Source: Bacillaceae bacterium
GTDB lineage: Bacteria > Bacillota > Bacilli > Bacillales > Alkalibacillaceae
Assembly: GCA_017656265.1 (NCBI GenBank)
Contig: JACDOD010000003.1
Span: 1 to 64,000 of the forward strand
Reading direction: 5' to 3'
DNA: 64,000 bases
Shown: positions 7,612 through 18,769 of the stretch, piece by piece
Position numbering within the stretch: position 1 is the first letter of the stretch
How the letters are laid out: each line of letters begins with the position of its first letter
Translations under genes and position numbers: made by a program
The notes under the pieces: model-generated
What the model was told of the DNA's origin: nothing
Seen by the model: the letters and a program-made list of their open reading frames with translations, nothing else
The model's database searches: none

Positions 7612-9333
7612 ATGAAAACAAAAGTGAAAGAGGAAGTTGCAGAAAAGTCTTCTTCTAAAAAAATGAATGGTGCCATGATGCTAGTTGAAGCATTGAAAGA
7701 AGAAGGCGTGGAAGTCATCTTTGGGTATCCGGGAGGTGCAGTGCTCCCGATTTACGACAAACTGTATGACGCTGGGATTAAGCATATTTTAACCAGGCAT
7801 GAACAGGGAGGCATTCATGCTGCAGAGGGATACGCAAGAATTTCCGGAAAACCGGGTGTCTGTATCGTGACATCAGGTCCCGGGGCGACCAATGTCGTCA
7901 CAGGCCTAACAGATGCCATGATGGATTCTTTACCCCTTGTTGTGTTTACCGGTCAGGTTGCATCGGGCGTTATCGGATCAGATGCTTTTCAGGAAGCGGA
8001 TGTCATTGGGATCACCATGCCGGTTACCAAGCACAGTTACCAGGTGCGTGATGTAAATGAGCTTCCGAAAATAATCAAGGAAGCCTTTCATATTGCCACA
8101 ACGGGAAGACCCGGTCCGGTTTTAATCGATATCCCGAAAGATATTTCCAATGCAGAGGGGATTTTTGATTACTCTGAAGAGGTCAATATCTCGAGCTATC
8201 AGCCGACTACGAAACCGAATCACCTGCAGATCCGCAAGCTTGTGGAGGCAGTCAGCTGTTCGAAAAAACCGGTCATCCTTGCAGGCGCGGGGGTCATTCA
8301 TGCCCGGGCCAACAAAGAACTGAAAACATATGCAGAGCAGCAGCAGATTCCGGTTGTACACACCCTGCTCGGGCTCGGAGGCATGCCGGGTGACCATGAG
8401 TTATATTTTGGAATGGCTGGCATGCATGGCTGCTACACTGCAAACATGGCCTTATATGAATGTGATTTATTAATCAGTATTGGTGCAAGGTTTGATGATA
8501 GGGTGACAGGGAATCTGAAACACTTTGCTCCAAACGCAAAAGTTGCCCACATCGATATTGATCCGGCGGAGATCGGAAAAAATGTTCCGACAGAGATTCC
8601 GGTTGTTGGGGATGCAAGGGAAGCATTAACAGCCTTGATTGAAGAAAACGGAAAACCAGGTCATACCTCTGAGTGGCTGGCCAGACTGCAAAACTATCAG
8701 AGGGAATATCCATTAACGTACAAAAGGGATCCACAAGTAGTCAAACCTCAGCGATTAATCGAAATGGTTCACGAACAGACACGGGGAGATGCCATCATTA
8801 CAACAGACGTTGGTCAGCATCAGATGTGGGCAGCCCAGTACTACGGATTTAAAAACCCCAATCGCTGGGTAACCTCAGGAGGTTTAGGAACGATGGGATT
8901 TGGCCTTCCGTCAGCTATCGGGGCACAGTTGGCTGATGAAAAGGCGACTGTTGTAGCTATTCTCGGAGATGGCGGATTTCAGATGACATCCCAGGAGTTA
9001 ACAGTTTTAGCTCAGTTAAAACTGCCTATCAAAGTAATTGTGATGAATAACCATTCCCTGGGGATGGTGAGGCAATGGCAGGAAATTTTTTATGAGAAAC
9101 GGTATTCTCATTCGTTGATCCCAGATCAGCCAGATATGATGAAACTTGCAGATGCTTACGGTATAAAAGGTTTTAAGGCACGCAATGAAGAGGAGGCGTC
9201 AGAGGTTTTGAAAGAAGCACTCAACTATGATGGCCCGGTATTGATTAATGTGGTCATTCCAGGAGAAGAAAAAGTTTACCCTATGGTGCCTCCAGGAAAG
9301 GGTAATCACGAGATGGTAGGGGTGAAGCCTTAG
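7612..9333 (+). CDS. ilvB: Acetolactate synthase, catalytic subunit
   Basis: This 573-residue TPP enzyme condenses two pyruvates, or pyruvate and 2-oxobutyrate, to acetolactate or acetohydroxybutyrate, the first shared step to Val, Leu and Ile. Visible signatures are [12 protein letters not shown] (about 36), the catalytic Glu in [16 protein letters not shown] (about 62), [10 protein letters not shown] in the FAD domain (about 295), and the TPP motif [12 protein letters not shown] ending at N (about 450-480). I start at ATG 7612, six bases after AAGGAGGA. Two in-frame TTG codons precede it. A non-conserved, Lys/Glu-rich N-terminal stretch of about 20 residues comes before the conserved part. 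Confidence 0.97.
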   Translation: MKTKVKEEVAEKSSSKKMNGAMMLVEALKEEGVEVIFGYPGGAVLPIYDKLYDAGIKHILTRHEQGGIHAAEGYARISGKPGVCIVTSGPGATNVVTGLTDAMMDSLPLVVFTGQVASGVIGSDAFQEADVIGITMPVTKHSYQVRDVNELPKIIKEAFHIATTGRPGPVLIDIPKDISNAEGIFDYSEEVNISSYQPTTKPNHLQIRKLVEAVSCSKKPVILAGAGVIHARANKELKTYAEQQQIPVVHTLLGLGGMPGDHELYFGMAGMHGCYTANMALYECDLLISIGARFDDRVTGNLKHFAPNAKVAHIDIDPAEIGKNVPTEIPVVGDAREALTALIEENGKPGHTSEWLARLQNYQREYPLTYKRDPQVVKPQRLIEMVHEQTRGDAIITTDVGQHQMWAAQYYGFKNPNRWVTSGGLGTMGFGLPSAIGAQLADEKATVVAILGDGGFQMTSQELTVLAQLKLPIKVIVMNNHSLGMVRQWQEIFYEKRYSHSLIPDQPDMMKLADAYGIKGFKARNEEEASEVLKEALNYDGPVLINVVIPGEEKVYPMVPPGKGNHEMVGVKP

Positions 9334-9335
9334 CT

Positions 9336-9857
9336 ATGAGACGGATCATCACTTCTTTTGTCAACAATCGCTCCGGAGTTCTAAGCCGCATTACCGGTTT
9401 GTTTTCCAGAAGGGGCTACAATATTGAAAGCATTACGGTGGGTCATACGGAAACGCCGGAAGTTTCCAGGATGACCTTCGTGGTAGAAGTAGAGGATGAG
9501 GGGAAGGCCGAACAGCTGATCAAGCAGCTGAACAAACAGATTGATGTCATTAAGGTTCAGGATATTACGGATATGCCAATGGTAGCAAGGGAACTCGCGT
9601 TAATTAAAGTGATGAGTTCCCCCCAGAACCGTTCTGAAATCACTGGGCTGATTGAGCCGTTCAGGGCCTCTATTATTGATGTAAGCAAAGACAGCATTGT
9701 GGTACAGGTAACCGGGAAAACCGACAAAGTAGAAGCCTTAATTGAGCTGTTAAGGCCATATGGCATCAAAGAAATTGCCCGAACCGGTACAACTGCTTTC
9801 ACAAGAGGAACAAAACAGCTAAAAAAAAGCAGACATAATTTGCTGATTAACCCCTAA
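9336..9857 (+). CDS. ilvH: Acetolactate synthase, regulatory subunit
   Basis: The 173-residue small subunit contains an N-terminal ACT domain (RRIITSFVNNRSGVLSRITG, then RRGYNIESITVG) that binds valine for feedback inhibition, and a C-terminal ALS_ss_C domain. It starts 2 bases after the ilvB stop and has no strong site of its own, so translation is probably coupled, giving the expected 1:1 supply of subunits. Confidence 0.96.
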   Translation: MRRIITSFVNNRSGVLSRITGLFSRRGYNIESITVGHTETPEVSRMTFVVEVEDEGKAEQLIKQLNKQIDVIKVQDITDMPMVARELALIKVMSSPQNRSEITGLIEPFRASIIDVSKDSIVVQVTGKTDKVEALIELLRPYGIKEIARTGTTAFTRGTKQLKKSRHNLLINP

Positions 9858-9912
9858 CCTTGTTTATTATTTTTGACAAAATATATGAATCTTTTGAAAG
9901 GAGAGATTTTTG

Positions 9913-10941
9913 ATGGCAAAAGTGTATTATAACGGAGACTGTAATGAGGAGCTTTTAAAAAATAAAAAGATTGCGATTATCGGCTATGGATCACAGGGTC
10001 ACGCCCATGCATTGAACTTAAAAGAAAGCGGCATGGATGTTGTGGTAGGTCTCAGGAAAGGAAAATCATGGAACCAGGCAGAAGCTGATGGACATCAGGT
10101 GATGACCGTTCGGGAAGCAGCAGAGCAGGCAGATCTTGTGATGGTGCTTCTTCCGGACGAATTTCAGCCGGCTGTTTATAAAAATCAAATTGAACCGGGG
10201 TTAAGGGAAGGAAATGCCCTCGTATTTGCCCACGGATTTAACATTCATTTTAATCAGGTTGTACCTCCTGAAAATGTAGACGTATTCCTGGTAGCACCTA
10301 AAGGTCCGGGGCATCTTGTCAGAAGGACTTTTACCGAGGGAGCAGGGGTTCCGGCCCTCATTGGGGTTCATCAAAACTATACCGGGTATGCCAGAGAATA
10401 TGCCCTTGCGTATGCCAAAGCGATTGGGGCAGCTCGTGCAGGGGTGCTGGAAACTTCATTCCAGGAAGAAACAGAAACCGATTTATTTGGTGAACAGTCT
10501 GTTCTTTGTGGCGGGTTAACCTCGCTTGTCAAAGCCGGTTTTGAAACACTGGTTGAAGCGGGTTACCAGCCGGAAGTTGCCTATTTTGAATGTCTGCATG
10601 AATTAAAACTGATTGTGGATCTGATGTATGAAGGCGGCCTGGAGGGCATGCGCTACTCCATTTCGGACACTGCCCAGTGGGGTGACTTCAAGTCTGGACC
10701 AAGGGTGATTGATGACCATGTCAAAGAAAATATGAAAGCTGTACTGAAAGATATTCAAAGCGGCAAGTTCGCCAAGGAATGGATTCTGGAAAATCAGGTG
10801 AACCGTCCAGAATTCAATGCCATCAATGCAAAGGAAAAGAATCACTTAATTGAAACGGTAGGGCGTGAGCTTCGTGAAATGATGCCATTTGTCAAAGGGG
10901 ATAAACAAAAGCAGGGAGTGGTCGCTGGTGCGAAAGATTAA
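9913..10941 (+). CDS. ilvC: Ketol-acid reductoisomerase
   Basis: The 342-residue class I enzyme isomerises and reduces acetolactate or acetohydroxybutyrate with NADPH and magnesium. The Rossmann motif [18 protein letters not shown] (about 20) is clear. The metal-binding acidic residues appear in [16 protein letters not shown] (about 190) and in [16 protein letters not shown] (about 224). I start at ATG 9913 after AAAGGAGAG, one codon after a possible TTG. Its 3' end overlaps leuA by 14 bases. Confidence 0.97.
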   Translation: MAKVYYNGDCNEELLKNKKIAIIGYGSQGHAHALNLKESGMDVVVGLRKGKSWNQAEADGHQVMTVREAAEQADLVMVLLPDEFQPAVYKNQIEPGLREGNALVFAHGFNIHFNQVVPPENVDVFLVAPKGPGHLVRRTFTEGAGVPALIGVHQNYTGYAREYALAYAKAIGAARAGVLETSFQEETETDLFGEQSVLCGGLTSLVKAGFETLVEAGYQPEVAYFECLHELKLIVDLMYEGGLEGMRYSISDTAQWGDFKSGPRVIDDHVKENMKAVLKDIQSGKFAKEWILENQVNRPEFNAINAKEKNHLIETVGRELREMMPFVKGDKQKQGVVAGAKD

Positions 10942-12478
10942 CATGTTTGATACGACCCTTCGTGACGGGGAACAGTCAGCCGGGGTCAATTTGAATCACT
11001 CGGAAAAAATGGAGATTGCCAGACAGTTGGAGCGACTGCAGGTGGACATTATTGAGGCTGGTTTTCCGGCAGCTTCCCGTGGGGATTTTCACTCCGTTAA
11101 AGAAATTGCGGAAACCATCAAAGGTTCTTCAGTTACCGGTCTTGCCCGTACAAATCAAAAGGATATTGATACTGCATGGGAAGCCCTGAAACACGGAGAA
11201 GAGCCCAGGATTCATATTTTTATAGCCACATCACCGGTTCATATGACTTACAAGCTGAAGAAAACCCCGGAACAGGTTGTTGAAACAGCAGTTGAATCGG
11301 TTAGATATGCAAAAAAACGATTTCCGATCGTTCAATGGTCAGCAGAGGATGCCTGCCGCACCGATTTGCGTTTCCTTGCCCGGATTGTAAAGGAAGTGAT
11401 TGATGCCGGAGCGGATGTCGTCAATATTCCGGATACAGTTGGTTATATTACTCCTGAAGAATACGGAAAAATCTTCACTTATCTAAAAGAAAATGTACCA
11501 AACATTGATCGGGTGAAACTGTCTGCCCACTGTCACGATGACCTTGGGATGGCCGTTTCTAACTCTCTTTCCGCCATTGAACACGGTGCTGATCAGATCG
11601 AGGGTACCATTAACGGAATCGGGGAACGGGCCGGAAATGCATCAATAGAAGAAATTGCAGTCGCTCTTCATATTCGGAAGGATCACTATAATGCCCAGAC
11701 TGGCCTGAAGCTGGATGAAATCAACCGTACCAGCAATTTAGTCAGTAAACTTACAGGCATGCTGATCCCGGCGAATAAAGCCGTTGTGGGAAAGAATGCC
11801 TTTGCCCATGAATCCGGAATTCATCAGGATGGAGTGTTAAAAGAAGTTACAACCTATGAGATTATCTCACCGGAACTGGTAGGGGTTGCATCGAACTCCA
11901 TGGTGATCGGCAAACATTCCGGACGCCATGCCTTTAAAAATCGGATGAAAGAACTTGGCTATGAGTTGGAACCAGCAGAATTGGACCGGGTGTTCCAGGC
12001 CTTTAAAGATCTAGCAGATAAGAAAAAAGAAATTACCGATGAAGATTTGATGGCATTAATGACAGAGGAAAGGGCGGGAGGATCCAGTACTTATTATGAT
12101 ATTACATCTCTGCAGGTTCAGTATGGAACTAATCATATACCAACCGCCACCATCACCCTTAAAACACCGGAAGGCAGTGAGATTCAGGAAGCGGGTACCG
12201 GTGCAGGAAGTGTAGAAGCGATCTATAATACCCTTGATAAAATGATGGATTCGCCTGTGGAGCTTTTAGATTATCGGATACAGTCCACCAGCGGAGGCAG
12301 CTATTCCCTTGGAGAAGTGTACGTCAAAATTAAATTCAGGGGGAGAACCTCCAATGGAAGGGGAACCGCCCAGGATGTTCTGGAGGCGTCGGCAAAAGCC
12401 TATGTCAATGCCATTAACAGGGTGTTTATGCAGGAAAAATGGACGCAGGAAAAGCAAAAAGCCGTCAGTAAAGGTTAA
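10928..12478 (+). CDS. leuA: 2-Isopropylmalate synthase
   Basis: The 516-residue enzyme condenses acetyl-CoA with 2-oxoisovalerate, the first committed leucine step. The catalytic TIM barrel begins at once with [20 protein letters not shown]. The metal ligands are in [16 protein letters not shown] (about 200) and GERAGNA. A C-terminal LeuA dimer/allosteric domain from about 390 binds leucine. The GTG at 10928 gives the same N-terminus as B. subtilis LeuA. Longer in-frame starts inside ilvC would add a foreign-looking segment. Confidence 0.96.
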   Translation: MRKINMFDTTLRDGEQSAGVNLNHSEKMEIARQLERLQVDIIEAGFPAASRGDFHSVKEIAETIKGSSVTGLARTNQKDIDTAWEALKHGEEPRIHIFIATSPVHMTYKLKKTPEQVVETAVESVRYAKKRFPIVQWSAEDACRTDLRFLARIVKEVIDAGADVVNIPDTVGYITPEEYGKIFTYLKENVPNIDRVKLSAHCHDDLGMAVSNSLSAIEHGADQIEGTINGIGERAGNASIEEIAVALHIRKDHYNAQTGLKLDEINRTSNLVSKLTGMLIPANKAVVGKNAFAHESGIHQDGVLKEVTTYEIISPELVGVASNSMVIGKHSGRHAFKNRMKELGYELEPAELDRVFQAFKDLADKKKEITDEDLMALMTEERAGGSSTYYDITSLQVQYGTNHIPTATITLKTPEGSEIQEAGTGAGSVEAIYNTLDKMMDSPVELLDYRIQSTSGGSYSLGEVYVKIKFRGRTSNGRGTAQDVLEASAKAYVNAINRVFMQEKWTQEKQKAVSKG

Positions 12479-12495
12479 TAGTAGGGGGATATCCA

Positions 12496-13566
12496 ATGCA
12501 CAAACGAATTGCCATTCTGCCAGGGGATGGAATTGGAAAGGAAATCATCAATGGAGCGATTCGGGTTTTGAATGCTGTGGGGGAGAAATTTGATCATCAG
12601 TTTGACTATGACAGGGCTTTGATCGGAGGAGATGCTGTTGATCAAGAAGGCACTCCCCTTCCAGAAGAAACGGTTACTATTTGCAAAAATAGTGATGCTG
12701 TTCTGCTCGGGGCAGTTGGGGGACCAAAATGGGATCAAAATCCATCCCATTTAAGGCCCGAAAAGGGATTGCTCGGTTTACGCAAGGAACTAGGGGTATT
12801 TTCAAACCTTCGTCCGGTTACCTGCTTTCCGGATCTGGCTGATGCTTCTACATTAAAAACTGAAGTGATTGAACAGGTAGATTTAATGATCGTCCGGGAA
12901 CTGACCGGGGGATTATATTTCGGGGAACCAAGCGGAAGACAAATGGAAGGCGGTCAGGAAACAGCAGTGGATACGCTGTATTATACAAGAGCAGAAATGG
13001 AACGGATTATACGAAAGGCGTTTGAGTTAGCTGAGGTGAGGAAGAAAAAAGTAACTTCAGTAGATAAAGCGAATGTGTTGGAGACGAGCAAATTATGGAG
13101 AGAAGTGGCAGATGAGGTAGCAGAGGAATTTCAGGACGTGAAGCTGGAACACATGCTTGTGGATAATGCCGCGATGCAGCTGATCCGGAATCCATCACAG
13201 TTTGATGTAATTGTCACGGAAAACATGTTTGGGGATATTTTAAGTGATGAGGCCTCCATGTTAACCGGTTCACTGGGGATGCTTGCTTCTGCGAGTCTGT
13301 CGGCTGATGGTCCAGGATTATATGAACCGGTTCATGGGTCGGCACCGGATATCGCTGGTGAAAATAAAGCCAATCCGCTGGCCATGATTTTATCAAGTGC
13401 CATGATGCTTAAGTATTCTTTTTCCATGATCAACGAAGCAAATGCGGTGGAAAAAGCGGTACAAGAAGTGTTAAAGGCTGGTTATCGAACGGGGGATATT
13501 GCGCAGGATCATACAACAGTGCTGTCTACCGATGAGATGACCCAAAAGGTTTTGGAGTATCTTTAA
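12496..13566 (+). CDS. leuB: 3-Isopropylmalate dehydrogenase
   Basis: This 356-residue NAD-dependent oxidative decarboxylase makes 2-oxoisocaproate. The family motifs are ILPGDGIGKEI at the start, RELTGGLYFGEP (about 135), VDKANVLETSKLWREV (about 188), and the magnesium site NMFGDILSDEASMLTGSLGM (about 240-260). The ribosome site is TAGGGGGATATCC before the ATG. Confidence 0.97.
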   Translation: MHKRIAILPGDGIGKEIINGAIRVLNAVGEKFDHQFDYDRALIGGDAVDQEGTPLPEETVTICKNSDAVLLGAVGGPKWDQNPSHLRPEKGLLGLRKELGVFSNLRPVTCFPDLADASTLKTEVIEQVDLMIVRELTGGLYFGEPSGRQMEGGQETAVDTLYYTRAEMERIIRKAFELAEVRKKKVTSVDKANVLETSKLWREVADEVAEEFQDVKLEHMLVDNAAMQLIRNPSQFDVIVTENMFGDILSDEASMLTGSLGMLASASLSADGPGLYEPVHGSAPDIAGENKANPLAMILSSAMMLKYSFSMINEANAVEKAVQEVLKAGYRTGDIAQDHTTVLSTDEMTQKVLEYL

Positions 13567-13652
13567 AATAAATAGCTTGATTTAGCGGGCGGTGTCAGTC
13601 ACATGCTCAAGGCTGGCATCGTTGCCATCTCGTTTAAAAGGGAGGGGAAGAT

Positions 13653-15074
13653 ATGGGTGCCAGAACAATTTTTGAAAAAATATGGGATGACCACGCTGTC
13701 ATCCAGGAGAGAGGGAAACCAAACCTTTTGTATATTGATTTACATTTAGTTCATGAAGTGACATCACCTCAGGCCTTTGAAGGACTTCGGCTAAAAGGAA
13801 GAAAAGTTCGCCGTCCAGATTTAACCTATGCCACGATGGATCACAATGTCCCGACAGAAAACCGGTTTTCCATATCGGATGAAATAGCAAAAAAACAAAT
13901 GGATACCCTTGTGGAGAACTGTAAGGAATTTGGAATCACACTGGCAGATCTCAACAGTCCCGAACAAGGAATTGTTCACGTCATTGGACCGGAACTTGGA
14001 TTAACCCAGCCTGGGAAAACCATTGTCTGTGGGGACAGCCACACCTCCACACATGGAGCTTTTGGAGCTCTGGCCTTTGGAATCGGAACCAGTGAAGTAG
14101 AGCACGTTCTTGCGACGCAGACACTCTGGCAGGCTAAACCGAAAACGATGAAAGTAAATGTGGACGGTAAGTTGGGTCCAGGTGTTACGGCTAAAGATGT
14201 CATTATGGCCATTATCGGAAAATATGGGGTGAATTTTGGAACTGGATTTGTCATTGAATATACCGGTCAAGTCATTCGGAATATGTCCATGGAAGAACGG
14301 ATGACCATCTGCAATATGTCTATCGAAGCAGGAGCCAAAGCCGGATTAATCAGTCCTGATGAGAAGACATTCGAGTATTTGCGTGGGAAGAAACATGTGC
14401 CTGACGGTGAAGATTTCGATCGTGCAGTTGAAGAATGGAAAGCCCTTGCTACAGATGATGGAGCAGAATACGACAGAATTGTGGAAATCGACGGTTCAAA
14501 AATTGTGCCGCAGGTGACCTGGGGTACCAATCCATCCATGTGTGTGCCAGTTACAAAAGCAGTACCTTCACCGGATGATTTTGAGACAGAAGGGGAAAAA
14601 CGAGCTGTACAGCAGGCACTGGAGTACATGGGATTAACTCCGGATACGCCAATAGAAGATATTGAAATACAGCACGTATTCATCGGTTCATGCACCAATT
14701 CCAGATTATCTGATCTGCAGGCGGCAGCTAAGATTGTAGAGGGGAAAAAGGTGGCACCTGGAGTAAGGGCGATGGTTGTACCTGGATCCCAGAATGTCAA
14801 AGAAATAGCTGAACAGGAAGGGCTGGATCAAATCTTTATAGAAGCGGGATTTGAATGGAGGGATTCCGGGTGCAGCATGTGTCTAGGGATGAATCCAGAT
14901 ACCGTACCCGAGGGTGAGCGCTGTGCTTCCACCTCGAACCGAAATTTTGAAGGACGGCAGGGAAAAGGGGCACGTACCCACCTGGTTAGTCCGCCAATGG
15001 CGGCTGCAGCAGCCATTTATGGCAAGTTTGTAGATATTCGAAAACTGGAAAAAGAACCTGTAGGACAGGAGTGA
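13653..15074 (+). CDS. leuC: 3-Isopropylmalate dehydratase, large subunit
   Basis: This 473-residue aconitase-family subunit holds the [4Fe-4S] cluster through three cysteines, visible in [13 protein letters not shown] (about 347) and [13 protein letters not shown] (about 407-410). Substrate and cluster loops such as [20 protein letters not shown] (about 130) are intact. With LeuD it isomerises 2- to 3-isopropylmalate. The start ATG follows GGGAGGGGAAG. There are 86 bases between leuB and leuC without a terminator. Confidence 0.97.
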   Translation: MGARTIFEKIWDDHAVIQERGKPNLLYIDLHLVHEVTSPQAFEGLRLKGRKVRRPDLTYATMDHNVPTENRFSISDEIAKKQMDTLVENCKEFGITLADLNSPEQGIVHVIGPELGLTQPGKTIVCGDSHTSTHGAFGALAFGIGTSEVEHVLATQTLWQAKPKTMKVNVDGKLGPGVTAKDVIMAIIGKYGVNFGTGFVIEYTGQVIRNMSMEERMTICNMSIEAGAKAGLISPDEKTFEYLRGKKHVPDGEDFDRAVEEWKALATDDGAEYDRIVEIDGSKIVPQVTWGTNPSMCVPVTKAVPSPDDFETEGEKRAVQQALEYMGLTPDTPIEDIEIQHVFIGSCTNSRLSDLQAAAKIVEGKKVAPGVRAMVVPGSQNVKEIAEQEGLDQIFIEAGFEWRDSGCSMCLGMNPDTVPEGERCASTSNRNFEGRQGKGARTHLVSPPMAAAAAIYGKFVDIRKLEKEPVGQE

Positions 15075-15081
15075 TCCTGAA

Positions 15082-15669
15082 ATGAAACCGATTGTTGTTC
15101 ATAAAGGGAAAGTGGCAGGAATGGATCGGGTCAATGTGGATACCGATCAGATCATACCCAAGCAGTTCTTGAAGCGGGTGGAACGGACAGGGTTTGGTCA
15201 ATTCCTCTTCTTTGACTGGCGATTCAAAAAGGATGGATCTGAAAATGAAGAGTTTGAATTAAACCAGCCGGAAAATAGGGATGCAACCATTTTGGCGGCG
15301 GGGCAAAATTTTGGCTGCGGTTCATCACGGGAACATGCGCCATGGGCACTTCAGGATTATGGCTTTAAAGTCATTATAGCTCCTTCCTTTGCAGATATTT
15401 TTTATAACAATTGTCTGAAGAATGGGATTTTACCTGTTACCCTGGATGAGAAGGATGTTCAGTATGTAATAAAGGAATCTCAGGCGGCAGATTACAAGTG
15501 TACCATTGATTTACAGCGGCAAATCATTTGTGATGACAGCGGATTTCAAAGAATCTTTGATATTGATCCTTACTGGAAAGAGATGCTTATCAATGGCTGG
15601 GATGAAATTGATGTGACACTGAAGTACAACAAACATATTACTGAATTTGAAAAACAACACAGATTATAA
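15082..15669 (+). CDS. leuD: 3-Isopropylmalate dehydratase, small subunit
   Basis: The 195-residue swivel-domain subunit completes the LeuCD isomerase. The substrate-recognition motif NFGCGSSREHAPWAL lies at about residue 76, and VDTDQIIPKQFLK near the start is typical. It begins 7 bases after leuC. Confidence 0.97.
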   Translation: MKPIVVHKGKVAGMDRVNVDTDQIIPKQFLKRVERTGFGQFLFFDWRFKKDGSENEEFELNQPENRDATILAAGQNFGCGSSREHAPWALQDYGFKVIIAPSFADIFYNNCLKNGILPVTLDEKDVQYVIKESQAADYKCTIDLQRQIICDDSGFQRIFDIDPYWKEMLINGWDEIDVTLKYNKHITEFEKQHRL

Positions 15670-15785
15670 CGGTCCCCGAGCTGTTTTCCGGCAATCAGGG
15701 GAATCGAACCCTTTCAAGATCTGGCAAATTTCAGATACGTGATACACTCTAACGAATGAATACAGAATGTACGGGGGGAAGATTT

Positions 15786-17483
15786 ATGGCAGATGAAACC
15801 AAAGATATGCGAATTAAAAGCAAGGTAATCAGCGAAGGGGTTAACCGGGCCCCTAACCGTGCTATGCTGCGGGCCGTCGGCTTTACCGATGAAGACTTTA
15901 AAAAGCCGATGGTTGGCGTAGCCAGTACCTGGAGTGAAGTGACGCCCTGTAATGTTCATATTGATGAACTGGCCAGGAAAGCAAAAAAAGGCGTTCGGGA
16001 TGCCGGCGGAGCACCTATGATTTTCAACACCATTACCGTTTCTGACGGAATCGCAATGGGGACAGAGGGAATGAAATATTCTTTGAACAGCCGCGAAGTG
16101 ATTGCCGATTCCATTGAAACTGTCATGGGAGCGGAAAATCTGGATGGTCTGATTGCTATTGGCGGATGTGATAAAAATATGCCAGGTTGCATGATCGCCA
16201 TTGCCCGCTGTGAGGTTCCGGCCATTTTTGTTTATGGCGGAACCATTGCTCCCGGCAATCTGAATGGCAAGGATATTGACATTGTTTCTGCTTTTGAAGC
16301 GGTAGGGAAGTATAACCAGGGTGATATTGATAAAAAAGAGCTTCATCAGGTTGAATGTAACGCCTGTCCAGGCCCTGGATCCTGCGGAGGGATGTATACG
16401 GCCAATACGATGGCATCTGCCATTGAAGCCATGGGAATGAGCCTGCCTTATAACTCATCTAATCCTGCCGATACAACGAAAAAGCATAAGGATTGTTATG
16501 ATGCAGGGGTAGCTTTAATGAATTTAATGAAAAAAGGCATTTATCCAAAAGATATTATGACCAAAAAGGCATTTGAAAATGCGATTACAGTGGTAATGGC
16601 TCTTGGAGGTTCGACCAATGCCATCCTGCACCTTCTGGCTATTGCCCATTCCGTTGGGGTCGATCTGCAGTTGGAGGACTTTGAACGCATTCAGAAAAAA
16701 GTTCCTCATATTGCTGATTTAAAACCGAGCGGAAAATATGTCATGCAGGATCTTCATAACATTGGAGGCGTTCAGGCCGTTATGAAAATTTTGCTGGAAG
16801 CAGGTCTTCTGCATGGTGACTGTTTAACGGTTACAGGAAAAACAGTTGCGGAAAATTTAGAAGAAGCTGCACCATTAAGAGAGAATCAGGATATTATTAC
16901 GCCTCTGGATCAGCCGAAGCGAAAAGATGGCCCCCTCATTATTTTAAGGGGAAATCTGGCTCCAGAGGGCGCAGTTGCAAAGGTGAGCGGCTTGAAGGTC
17001 ACCAATATAACCGGACCTGCCCGTGTCTTTGATACGGAAAAGGAAGCAACAGATGCCGTACTAAATAACAAAATTAAGCCAGGAGATGTTCTGGTCATCC
17101 GTTATCAGGGTCCAAAAGGTGCACCGGGAATGCCGGAAATGCTCTCCATTTCTGCAATTTTAGTAGGGAAAGGCCTTGGGCATACAGTAGGCCTGCTGAC
17201 TGACGGTCGTTTTTCCGGAGGCACCCACGGTCTTGTGGTAGGGCATGTCGCTCCTGAAGCTCATGTAGGCGGACCGATTGCTTTAATTAAAGAAGGGGAT
17301 ATGATTACGATTGACAGTGAGAAGCGGGAACTTTCTGTTGCTCTTGGTGAGGAAGAATGGGAGCGTCGCAGAAAAGAATGGAAAAAACCAAAGCGCAAGC
17401 TGAAAGGCGTACTCGCTAAGTATGCTCACCTGGTATCTTCAGCTTCCAGAGGTGCAGTGACCGATTTAGATTTGGATGATTAG
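15786..17483 (+). CDS. ilvD: Dihydroxy-acid dehydratase
   Basis: The 565-residue Fe-S enzyme dehydrates dihydroxyisovalerate or dihydroxymethylvalerate to the 2-oxo acids that are precursors of Val, Leu and Ile. The cluster cysteines are in [13 protein letters not shown] (about 123-129) and [18 protein letters not shown] (about 195). I choose ATG 15786, directly after GGGGGGAAG, over an in-frame ATG 30 bases upstream. In B. subtilis ilvD is elsewhere on the chromosome. Here it follows leuD by 116 bases in the same orientation with no terminator, so the T-box probably controls it too. Confidence 0.96.
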   Translation: MADETKDMRIKSKVISEGVNRAPNRAMLRAVGFTDEDFKKPMVGVASTWSEVTPCNVHIDELARKAKKGVRDAGGAPMIFNTITVSDGIAMGTEGMKYSLNSREVIADSIETVMGAENLDGLIAIGGCDKNMPGCMIAIARCEVPAIFVYGGTIAPGNLNGKDIDIVSAFEAVGKYNQGDIDKKELHQVECNACPGPGSCGGMYTANTMASAIEAMGMSLPYNSSNPADTTKKHKDCYDAGVALMNLMKKGIYPKDIMTKKAFENAITVVMALGGSTNAILHLLAIAHSVGVDLQLEDFERIQKKVPHIADLKPSGKYVMQDLHNIGGVQAVMKILLEAGLLHGDCLTVTGKTVAENLEEAAPLRENQDIITPLDQPKRKDGPLIILRGNLAPEGAVAKVSGLKVTNITGPARVFDTEKEATDAVLNNKIKPGDVLVIRYQGPKGAPGMPEMLSISAILVGKGLGHTVGLLTDGRFSGGTHGLVVGHVAPEAHVGGPIALIKEGDMITIDSEKRELSVALGEEEWERRRKEWKKPKRKLKGVLAKYAHLVSSASRGAVTDLDLDD

Positions 17484-17801
17484 AGTAGAATGGGATGTGC
17501 TTGTCGTCTTATATATGGTACGTATAGAAAGTCAAGAAATGCCTCAAACTCTTTCGGGAAAACCTGCTCGGCAAAAAGGCATGATGGGGAATATACTTGT
17601 TTTTCCTGGGGAGAAAGGAGGGATTTTCTTGGCTTTTTTTTATGGTTAAAAATATTTATGGAAAGGCTGGAGAGTTGCGAATTATTTTTGTCTGATTCAA
17701 TATGAAATGTGAAACATTTTGCTTAGGGTCACGTCTAATCCAGTGGGTAGGAATTTTTTTCCAGATAATGACGGAAATTCTTTTCAAACGGAGGTATTTC
17801 T
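17484..17801. other. Intergenic region after ilvD
   Basis: A 71-codon open frame begins 6 bases after the ilvD stop but has no ribosome site, no recognisable homology and an odd composition (Cys, Phe and Trp rich). I do not call it a gene. No strong terminator is visible. The only clear signal is the GGAGG ribosome site of the next gene. Confidence 0.4.
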
Positions 17802-18425
17802 ATGAAACAGTTTTTAGTTTTTTTTATGCTGACCTTTGGACTGTTGTTGGCAGGTTGTTCAGATGAGGAGGAATTATCTCATGAAATGGAGGAATTGGAG
17901 GGTCAGATCAGCGAACTCCAGGAGGAAAATGCGGAGCTTAAGAAAGAAAATCACGCATTACAGGCTAAGCTCGATGAACAGAATGCTTATATAGCATCTC
18001 TGGATGTGGTGAAGGAGGCTGTCACATATGAAACCATTATGCCCCAATCAATCACCCAGTACCCCCAATCATTTTTTTCAAAAGCCGAAAGTGATCTCGA
18101 TCAGGACGGAGAAAAAGAAATAATAGAATTATATGTAGATGCCGCCAAAATGGATAATGGAGAGTTTGCCTGGGATGATGGTCAGCCCTGGCTTCTTGTG
18201 GTTAAAGATGAAGGGAAAACTTACCCGTTATTTCATGACTATGTCCAGCTCGGAAGTCTGAAATTCTGGGTGATGGAAAGGGAACAGGAAAGAAGTATAT
18301 TGTTATTGAACACAGGAATGGGGCTGTTTCACCTTCAATCTTTTACTTTTGATGAGGAAAAAGGCGGGTATGTACCTAAAACTCATTTCAATCCTGAATT
18401 AACTTTTCTTCTTCACCCCTATTAA
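17802..18425 (+). CDS. Coiled-coil lipoprotein of unknown function
   Basis: The 207-residue product begins with a lipoprotein signal (TFGLLLAGCSDEEE, Cys at 19), followed by a Glu/Leu heptad coiled coil (about 24-66, EELEGQISELQEENAELKKE). A globular domain (about 75-207) contains SDLDQDGEKEIIELYVD, which looks like a Ca-binding or FG-GAP/VCBS-like acidic loop found in Bacillaceae stalk proteins. It is predicted to sit on the outer face of the membrane. I do not recognise the family beyond this. The ribosome site GGAGG is 8 bases before the ATG. Confidence 0.8.
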   Translation: MKQFLVFFMLTFGLLLAGCSDEEELSHEMEELEGQISELQEENAELKKENHALQAKLDEQNAYIASLDVVKEAVTYETIMPQSITQYPQSFFSKAESDLDQDGEKEIIELYVDAAKMDNGEFAWDDGQPWLLVVKDEGKTYPLFHDYVQLGSLKFWVMEREQERSILLLNTGMGLFHLQSFTFDEEKGGYVPKTHFNPELTFLLHPY

Positions 18426-18593
18426 AAAAAACAACTTCTCGCATTCAGGATAAGACATAGTATTTCTGGCTTTAATATAACAGAATTGTCTAAAATTGTA
18501 GAACCAGGTAGAATTTTTTTCGGATTTATGATATAACTATAAACAAAATTACCAATACATAGTAATTGGTAGGAAAAACATCCTATAGCTCTT

Positions 18594-18678
18594 CCGACAA
18601 TGGCAAACCTATCGAAAGGTAGGGACGCAAAGCCACGGACCTAAGGCAAGTTTTTTGCTATGGTCGCCGGGTTGCCGA
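18594..18678 (+). promoter_or_regulatory. c-di-GMP-I (GEMM) riboswitch
   Basis: The aptamer has the class I signature: GGCAAACC, the GAAA tetraloop of P1b in CCTATCGAAAGG, GGGACGCAAAGCC, CGGACCTAAGGC, then a variable P2 hairpin and GGTCGCCGGGTTGCC, which closes the outer stem. It binds cyclic di-GMP. It sits before a terminator and the EAL gene at 18770, so the second messenger controls a gene for its own breakdown. Confidence 0.95.
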
Positions 18679-18697
18679 AGAAGGTGAATTCTATACA

Positions 18698-18727
18698 AAG
18701 ATTCACTTTTTCGGTGAATCTTTTTTT
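18698..18727 (+). terminator. Expression-platform terminator of the c-di-GMP riboswitch
   Basis: The stem AAGATTCAC / GGTGAATCTT with a short loop is followed by TTTTTTT. The 5' arm can also pair with GGTGAATTC at 18683-18691, just after the aptamer, which gives a mutually exclusive antiterminator. The direction of the switch cannot be decided by eye. Confidence 0.88.
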
Positions 18728-18769
18728 GTTGCCAAATACTAACTAAGGATTTTAGAGAGGAATCTTAAA

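Noticed and set aside
17490-17705. 71-codon frame after ilvD
   Set aside because: It has no ribosome site, an unusual composition and no recognisable similarity.
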